In this document: piece by piece, positions 6,994 to 10,787 of the stretch
Numbering within the stretch: the first letter of the stretch is position 1
Layout of the letters: every line of letters starts with the position of its first letter
NCBI GenBank assembly: GCA_037147055.1
Contig: JBAWVW010000060.1
Coordinates: 1-10,787, forward strand
Reading direction: 5' to 3'
Length of the DNA: 10,787 nt
From: Casp-actino8 sp037147055
Lineage (GTDB): Bacteria; Actinomycetota; Acidimicrobiia; Acidimicrobiales; Ilumatobacteraceae
Position numbers and translations under genes: made by a program
The notes under the pieces: generated by a model
What the model saw: only the letters and a program-made list of their open reading frames with translations
What the model was told of the DNA's origin: nothing
Database searches by the model: none

Positions 6994-7625
6994 CAACGTG
7001 CACCTCCCGAAATCAACGAGTCAACAATGCCCTGCACCTTGGATGCATCTGGACGATGACCCGAGGCCAACTCGGCTGCATGCGCACTCACAGCGGCAAC
7101 TGCATCACGAACATCACCACTCGCAGCAAGACGCGCTGCTTCGTTGGCTGACATGGCGCTAGCACGATCAACGGCGATCGCAGCATTAACTTTGGCGACT
7201 GCCGCGGTGCGCTCTGCTTCCAGAGTCTGACGCGCAGCATCGATGACTGTCTTGGCTTCACTTCGCACGCCAGCTAACTGACCCTCATAAGTCGTCACAT
7301 CAGCGCGTGCTGACGAACGCAAGGCCGTTGCACTTTCATGGGAGCCACGAATTTTGTTGTAACGCGCATCCATGCCCTTTCTCACCCGCGGGAACAGATA
7401 CACGCGCATGACTACGAACAAGACGATGAACGCGCCTCCACCCCAGACGAGCTCTTTACCTTCTGGAGCGATCGGGCTTGGGTCTTTTGCTGCTACCTCG
7501 GCGGTTGCCTCGGTGGATGCCATAGCAACCAACGGTGCATCGGTGGTATCACCACTGATGGGCGTTCCGCTTGGAGAAACATGCAACCTGCCTTCACGCG
7601 TCATGACGACGGCGACGGTGTGCAT
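6993..7625 (-). CDS. atpF: F1Fo ATP synthase b-type subunit (first copy, b'-like, extended N-terminus)
   Basis: A 210-residue stalk subunit. The membrane helix is at about 59-78 (LVWGGGAFIVLFVVMRVYLF), followed by PRVRKGMDARYNKI, the Pro-Arg...Arg pattern common at the start of the cytoplasmic coiled coil in b and b' proteins. It then has a long Ala/Glu/Arg-rich helix to about 185. Before the membrane helix lies an unusual stretch of about 55 residues with no signal peptide. The long start is favoured by AAGGAG (7631-7636), five bases before the ATG and overlapping the atpE stop; the internal ATG at 7523 lacks any ribosome site. By gene order (c, b', b, delta) and its less typical C-terminus it is best read as the b' partner. 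Confidence 0.92.
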   Translation of the reverse strand: MHTVAVVMTREGRLHVSPSGTPISGDTTDAPLVAMASTEATAEVAAKDPSPIAPEGKELVWGGGAFIVLFVVMRVYLFPRVRKGMDARYNKIRGSHESATALRSSARADVTTYEGQLAGVRSEAKTVIDAARQTLEAERTAAVAKVNAAIAVDRASAMSANEAARLAASGDVRDAVAAVSAHAAELASGHRPDASKVQGIVDSLISGGAR

Positions 7626-7634
7626 AAGTTCTCC

Positions 7635-7904
7635 TTACAGACCGAGAAGAATGAAGACTACGAAGCCGATCAACGCCAACGCCTCGGTGAAGGCGATACC
7701 GAGGAACATCGTGGTGCGGACCATACCGGCAGCCTCTGGCTGACGAGCCATGGCTTCGATGGCCTTACCGACGACGTAACCGATGCCGATGCCAGGCCCG
7801 ATTGCGGCCAAACCATAAGCGAAGCCAGCGCCGATTGCGGCATTGGCCTTCTTTGCATCTGCTGGGTCTACTGCTGCTGCAGCAATGTGGATTAACGCTT
7901 CCAT
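7635..7904 (-). CDS. atpE: F1Fo ATP synthase c subunit (rotor ring)
   Basis: An 89-residue two-helix proteolipid that forms the proton-driven rotor ring. Helix 1 carries the glycine-rich packing motif (AAIGPGIGIG, 33-42), the polar loop is RQPE (54-57), and the proton-binding carboxylate is E74 in helix 2 (FTEALALIG). The sodium-type ligands are missing: the place of the helix-1 Gln is I41 and the residue after E74 is Ala, so coupling to protons is expected. The N-terminus (1-20) is a little longer than in E. coli c and carries DPADAKK before helix 1. AAAGGAG (7915-7921), ten bases before the start, is one of the strongest ribosome sites in the window, in line with the need for many c copies per enzyme. 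Confidence 0.98.
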   Translation of the reverse strand: MEALIHIAAAAVDPADAKKANAAIGAGFAYGLAAIGPGIGIGYVVGKAIEAMARQPEAAGMVRTTMFLGIAFTEALALIGFVVFILLGL

Positions 7905-7914
7905 TTTTGTATTT

Positions 7915-7921
7915 CTCCTTT
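7915..7921 (-). promoter_or_regulatory. Strong Shine-Dalgarno site for atpE
   Basis: AAAGGAG on the minus strand lies in the 40-base gap between the atpB stop and the atpE start, with a ten-base A/T-rich spacer. It is one of the strongest ribosome sites in the operon and sits in an unstructured A/T-rich context. That fits high translation of the multi-copy c subunit relative to its single-copy neighbours. Confidence 0.7.
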
Positions 7922-7944
7922 AGGGATTGTTGTGGGAGTTCGGA

Positions 7945-8706
7945 TCAGTGTTCGATATGTCGAGCACTGTTAATAAAAACAGCGGTAAGAATTGTAAAGA
8001 TATAAGCCTGCAAAAAGCCCACGAGGACCTCAAAGGCCGTGAGGAAAATCAACATGAAGAGTGGCAAAACTCCCATCGGGCGCAAGAACATCTGCTTTGT
8101 CTGAGCAGTGAACATCGCATTCGACAAGAACGCAAAGGTCACGAGGAGCATGTGACCAGCCAACATGTTGGCGAAAAGTCGCACTGCCAGCGAAAACGGA
8201 CGCAAGACAATGTTGGAAAGGAATTCGATGGCGCCTACTAGTGGACGCATGCCAACAGGAACGCTCTTCGGCCACACCATGGCACCGATGTACTTGAATC
8301 CGTTGTGACGGAAACCAACAGCGTTGTAAATGACCCACACGACCAAAGCCAAGAAAAGCGGAATCGCCATACGCGCAGTCGCCGGCATCTGCAGAATTGG
8401 AATAATTCCAGGCAGGTTGCAGAAGTAGATGAAGAGGAACAGTGACAGCAAGAACGGTGTCCAGCCCATTCCGTCCTTACCCATGGTCTGCATCACGATG
8501 TCGCGCTCAATGAACTCGACGGACCTTTCAGCCAAGTTGCGCGACCCAGTCGGGGCTACTAAGGGATCCTTACGCGAAGCCAGAAAGAAGAGCAACATAC
8601 TGACGAAGGCCGCCAAGCAGGCGATGATCGAAATTTTGTTGAAACTTGTGAACAGGTCGCGCCAACGGATGAGTTCGTTGATCGGAGGAAATTCTAGGGC
8701 GAACAT
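7945..8706 (-). CDS. atpB: F1Fo ATP synthase a subunit
   Basis: The 253-residue membrane stator subunit that forms the two proton half-channels next to the c-ring. The essential arginine is R176 in LRPFSLAVRLFANMLAGH, and the last helix carries FEVLVGFLQAYIF (225-237) with Q233. The His/Glu pair of the half-channel is swapped relative to E. coli: H185 stands where E. coli has E219, and E226 where it has H245, a swap known in mitochondria and many bacteria. Five or six membrane helices are visible, beginning at about 24-43. AAAGG (8715-8719) overlaps the last codons and stop of atpI, eight bases before the ATG. There is no signal peptide. Confidence 0.98.
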   Translation of the reverse strand: MFALEFPPINELIRWRDLFTSFNKISIIACLAAFVSMLLFFLASRKDPLVAPTGSRNLAERSVEFIERDIVMQTMGKDGMGWTPFLLSLFLFIYFCNLPGIIPILQMPATARMAIPLFLALVVWVIYNAVGFRHNGFKYIGAMVWPKSVPVGMRPLVGAIEFLSNIVLRPFSLAVRLFANMLAGHMLLVTFAFLSNAMFTAQTKQMFLRPMGVLPLFMLIFLTAFEVLVGFLQAYIFTILTAVFINSARHIEH

Positions 8707-8711
8707 TTTAT

Positions 8712-9179
8712 TTACCTTTGGTTCGTCGGAGACTTACGGGCGGAGGGTTTGAGCCCGGGATAAGCAAGGGAGATTGAAATGTATTTCAACTCCCAAACAA
8801 GAAGCCCGAGGTGCGTAATAATAATAGTGCCTCCGAGGGCTCCTAATGAAATCCAGGAGGTGTCGCGGACAAGAAAAACAGCCAAAAAGATCAGCCCAAG
8901 CCGTAACAAGTAGCCAAAAAGAGCTGCCCCCATCATCAGACCCAACGAAATCCGTGCGGTCACTGCCATCAGTCCGGCTGCAAAGAGGAAATTGATGAGC
9001 ACAATGGCTATTGCATAAACCGCACTAATCGCCCCGTCCATACCAGCAAAAACCGAACACACGGCCACGATGATCGGGGTCACCAAGATTCCGCGCTTCA
9101 AAATGTCTAAAGACACCTGAATTTCTGGAGCATCGCCTTCAAGACGCGTCATCATCGGGGAAACAGAGTCGTTGCTCAT
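8712..9179 (-). CDS. atpI: AtpI-like (ATP synthase I family) four-helix membrane protein
   Basis: A 155-residue protein with four hydrophobic segments (about 30-47, 50-72, 78-105 and 108-130) and charged, polar ends; both its position and its layout match the ATP synthase protein I (UncI) family. Members in other bacteria help assemble the c-ring, and together with AtpZ have been linked to Mg2+ uptake in alkaliphilic Bacillus. Which applies here is not visible. The start overlaps the atpZ stop as ATGA. The ribosome site, GAGGGGG, sits within a G/C palindrome. The gene ends five bases before the atpB start. Sequence similarity in this family is weak, so the call rests mainly on topology and context. 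Confidence 0.8.
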   Translation of the reverse strand: MSNDSVSPMMTRLEGDAPEIQVSLDILKRGILVTPIIVAVCSVFAGMDGAISAVYAIAIVLINFLFAAGLMAVTARISLGLMMGAALFGYLLRLGLIFLAVFLVRDTSWISLGALGGTIIITHLGLLVWELKYISISLAYPGLKPSARKSPTNQR

Positions 9180-9532
9180 CGGGGGGCCCCCTCTTCAGAC
9201 TGCTGAGCGACAGTTCCCTGGCGACGCTCGGCCTCAAGGATTCGCATGCGCTCTTGGTAGGAAAACCATATTTTGGCGAACGTGCCCACGGTGGCCAAAA
9301 GGGTCAAAACGATCGTGAAAATCGGGCGTGTTCCCAACCACGAGTCAACCAACCAGCCCAAGCCCAGGAAAAGACCCATGGCCATGGCGATTTCCATACC
9401 CTGACCCAACCCTTGATCGACGCTACTTGAACGATTCAGGCGCAAAATGGTGCCAGAGACGCGTTGCGACATCTGCGCCGGACGCGACTTGGCGGCGGGT
9501 GACGGGGAATCGGGTAGTGAGGAGTCAGACAT
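9176..9532 (-). CDS. atpZ: AtpZ/AtpI-like two-helix membrane protein
   Basis: A 118-residue protein with a polar N-terminus (1-42), two membrane helices (about 45-66 and 70-90) joined by a tight turn, and a charged C-terminal tail with SYQERMRILEAERRQG. The helix-turn-helix pattern GLFLGLGWLVDSWLGTRPIF is typical of the small AtpZ (ATPase gene 1) family found at the head of atp operons, where it is thought to assist assembly or cation supply to the enzyme. The ATG at 9532 is the only good start, as a stop lies six codons upstream, but no clear ribosome site precedes it. It overlaps atpI by four bases (ATGA). A candidate promoter lies just upstream. Confidence 0.8.
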   Translation of the reverse strand: MSDSSLPDSPSPAAKSRPAQMSQRVSGTILRLNRSSSVDQGLGQGMEIAMAMGLFLGLGWLVDSWLGTRPIFTIVLTLLATVGTFAKIWFSYQERMRILEAERRQGTVAQQSEEGAPR

Positions 9533-9579
9533 CAGAGGAAGTGTCGTTCAGGGATCAATGGGACCCTAAAACACGCTCT

Positions 9580-9609
9580 AATCTACCTGTTTTAACGGGG
9601 TCTCGGCAA
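9580..9609 (-). promoter_or_regulatory. Candidate promoter before the atp genes
   Basis: On the minus strand TTGCCG (9604-9609) and TAGATT (9580-9585) are 18 bases apart, each matching four of six positions of the sigma-70-type consensus. The -35 box lies inside the last codons of the transferase gene and the -10 box in the 59-base gap before atpZ. This is the largest gap in the operon, so an internal promoter for the atp genes is reasonable. Matches of this quality also occur by chance. Confidence 0.3.
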
Positions 9610-10764
9610 TTCTTCGGTGGCATCTTGATCTGAATTGCCGGACCGGGAGTCCTTGCGGATTCGGCGAACTTCTGGATGCATCACGGTGTACAAACTGAGA
9701 GCAATCGCCAGTGTCCCGATCGGAATCAAGGCTGTTCGGGCATCAGTGAAAATGGGATACAAAACAAAACCGCTCAAAAGGGCTGTCCAGAGCCACAAGA
9801 TCAACACACTGCGCCGCTGGCCGTGACCTAGGTCCACGAGACGGTGATGTAGGTGACCCTTATCGGCGGTGGCCAGACCTTGGCGGCCGACGGTCCGCCG
9901 GACTATCGCGAAGATCATGTCCAAAATCGGCACACCCAAAATGAAGAGCGGAATAAACAATGGGGCCAAGAAGAAATATGTCTGTCCGGGAATGTACGCC
10001 TGGCTGTTTGGATCGGCTCGTCCTCCAACGACACTGGTCGATACGGCCATCAACAAACCAAGGAACAATGCCCCACTATCGCCCATGAAAATTTTGGCGT
10101 TATTGAAATTGTGCGGTAGGAAACCAAGACAGACACCCAAAGCAATGATCGCAATGAGGGGTCCGATATTTGGTTGCGCCAAAACTCCAAGAGTGTCAAG
10201 TCGGCGACTGTACAAAAAGAATGAAGCAGCGGCGATTGCCACAATGCCCGCCGCCAAACCATCGAGGCCATCAATCAAGTTAATTGCCTGACTCATACCG
10301 ATCAGCCACAAGATGGTGATCAGTGGTACCCAATCGTCAGACAAAACAAAAACATCAACGAACGGAACACGAAAATAAAACATCGTGGCTCCGAACCACA
10401 CCAGAAATAATCCCGCTATGACCGTTCCTGTTACTTTCGCGGGACTTGAAATTTCGCGCACATCGTCAACGAGACCAGTAGCAAATATCACCAAGGCTGC
10501 CAACAAGACACCCATCGGTTCAGAGTTGTTATTAAAGATTGGAGAGAAGCGCCCCATTCTCCATGCCAAAGCGAGCGCCACGACAAAGCCAAGGAACATT
10601 GCAATGCCACCAACATGAGGTGTCGGCACTTGATGCACGCGCCGCTCATCTGGCGCCACGACCCAGCCCCGACGAAGAGCCAAGCGAACCGTGAGTGGCG
10701 TCGCAATAAATGTGACGATGGCTGCTACGGCTCCAATGAACAAATAGCCAGCGGTATCGGGCAC
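9592..10764 (-). CDS. wecA: WecA/TagO-type undecaprenyl/decaprenyl-phosphate sugar-1-phosphate transferase
   Basis: A 390-residue polytopic membrane enzyme of the glycosyltransferase 4 (MraY/WecA) family, which moves a sugar-1-phosphate (GlcNAc-1-P in WecA) from its UDP form to a polyprenyl phosphate to begin cell-wall polymer synthesis. Visible motifs are PHVGG (49-53), the Mg-binding pair D100-D101 in GLVDDV, NLIDGLDGLA (162-171), MGDSG (227-231) and KGHLHHR (302-308). The HxHHR form fits WecA/TagO better than MraY. About ten hydrophobic segments are present, and the tail after 365 is charged. The start is GTG at 10764, since an in-frame stop lies just upstream, and the ribosome site is weak. 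A rfe/wecA gene is also found directly before the atp operon in mycobacteria, which supports an actinobacterial host. Confidence 0.93.
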   Translation of the reverse strand: MPDTAGYLFIGAVAAIVTFIATPLTVRLALRRGWVVAPDERRVHQVPTPHVGGIAMFLGFVVALALAWRMGRFSPIFNNNSEPMGVLLAALVIFATGLVDDVREISSPAKVTGTVIAGLFLVWFGATMFYFRVPFVDVFVLSDDWVPLITILWLIGMSQAINLIDGLDGLAAGIVAIAAASFFLYSRRLDTLGVLAQPNIGPLIAIIALGVCLGFLPHNFNNAKIFMGDSGALFLGLLMAVSTSVVGGRADPNSQAYIPGQTYFFLAPLFIPLFILGVPILDMIFAIVRRTVGRQGLATADKGHLHHRLVDLGHGQRRSVLILWLWTALLSGFVLYPIFTDARTALIPIGTLAIALSLYTVMHPEVRRIRKDSRSGNSDQDATEELPRPR

Positions 10765-10787
10765 GCTCTGAGACTATTACGAATCAG

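Noticed and set aside
6463..7625. Two b genes as a tandem duplication or assembly artefact
   Set aside because: The two proteins share topology but little sequence, and each has its own ribosome site and neat overlap with its neighbours, so both are genuine.
7338..7895. Long plus-strand open frame of 185 codons opposite the c and first b genes
   Set aside because: It is antisense to two strongly supported ATP synthase genes, has a low-complexity Asp/Gly/Cys composition and shows no family motif; it is a by-product of the coding strand's codon use.
7635..7904. Sodium-coupled c subunit
   Set aside because: The helix-1 glutamine position is isoleucine (I41) and the residue after E74 is alanine rather than serine or threonine, so the sodium ligand set is absent.
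9551..9566. Hairpin GGGATC...GGACCC before atpZ as a terminator or attenuator
   Set aside because: Only the outer three base pairs and one inner pair form, with mismatches between, and no T-run follows on the minus strand.
1..10787. Mobile elements, CRISPR arrays, tRNA or rRNA genes, or a novel defence system
   Set aside because: Apart from a short unassigned partial gene at the left edge, the window is filled with tightly packed housekeeping genes; no transposase, direct-repeat array, RNA-gene signature or gap over 70 bases was seen.

Overview
This window is a nearly complete F-type (F1Fo) ATP synthase operon from a bacterium, most likely an actinobacterium of mid GC content. All operon genes lie on the minus strand, so the operon reads from the right edge towards the left. 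Three things suggest the lineage. A WecA-type phosphoglycosyl transferase sits directly before the atp genes, as in mycobacteria. A probable F420-type split-barrel flavoenzyme lies just past the end of the operon. The alpha and gamma subunits have actinobacterial-looking tails. Unlike mycobacteria, the delta subunit is free rather than fused to b, and there are two different b-type stalk subunits. I would guess an Acidimicrobiia-like lineage, but that is inference from layout and not a database match.

Layout in order of transcription (right to left): wecA-like transferase (10764 to 9592); a 59-base gap with a possible promoter; atpZ-like two-helix protein; atpI-like four-helix protein; atpB (a); atpE (c); a first b-type subunit with a long N-terminal extension; a second b-type subunit; atpH (delta); atpA (alpha); atpG (gamma); atpD (beta); atpC (epsilon), ending at 1429. 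Spacing is very tight. There are two ATGA overlaps (atpZ/atpI and second b/atpH) and two TGATG overlaps (first b/second b and atpD/atpC). Several Shine-Dalgarno sites are built into the stop codon or last codons of the gene before. This points to one translationally coupled polycistronic unit. All catalytic and proton-path residues I checked are present, so the enzyme looks functional and proton-driven.

Left of the operon, a plus-strand pyridoxamine-oxidase-fold gene (966 to 1364) converges on atpC. The 64 bases between them hold a nested inverted repeat that probably acts as a terminator. A classical short-chain dehydrogenase (901 to 122, minus strand) is divergent from the oxidase-fold gene, and the 3' end of an unrecognised plus-strand gene occupies bases 3 to 107.

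I found no mobile element, CRISPR array, RNA gene, defence locus or other novel system. The points worth a second look are fine variations in the ATP synthase: terminal extensions of alpha, gamma and the first b subunit, an altered DELSEED motif in beta, and a G/C palindrome over the atpI ribosome binding site.
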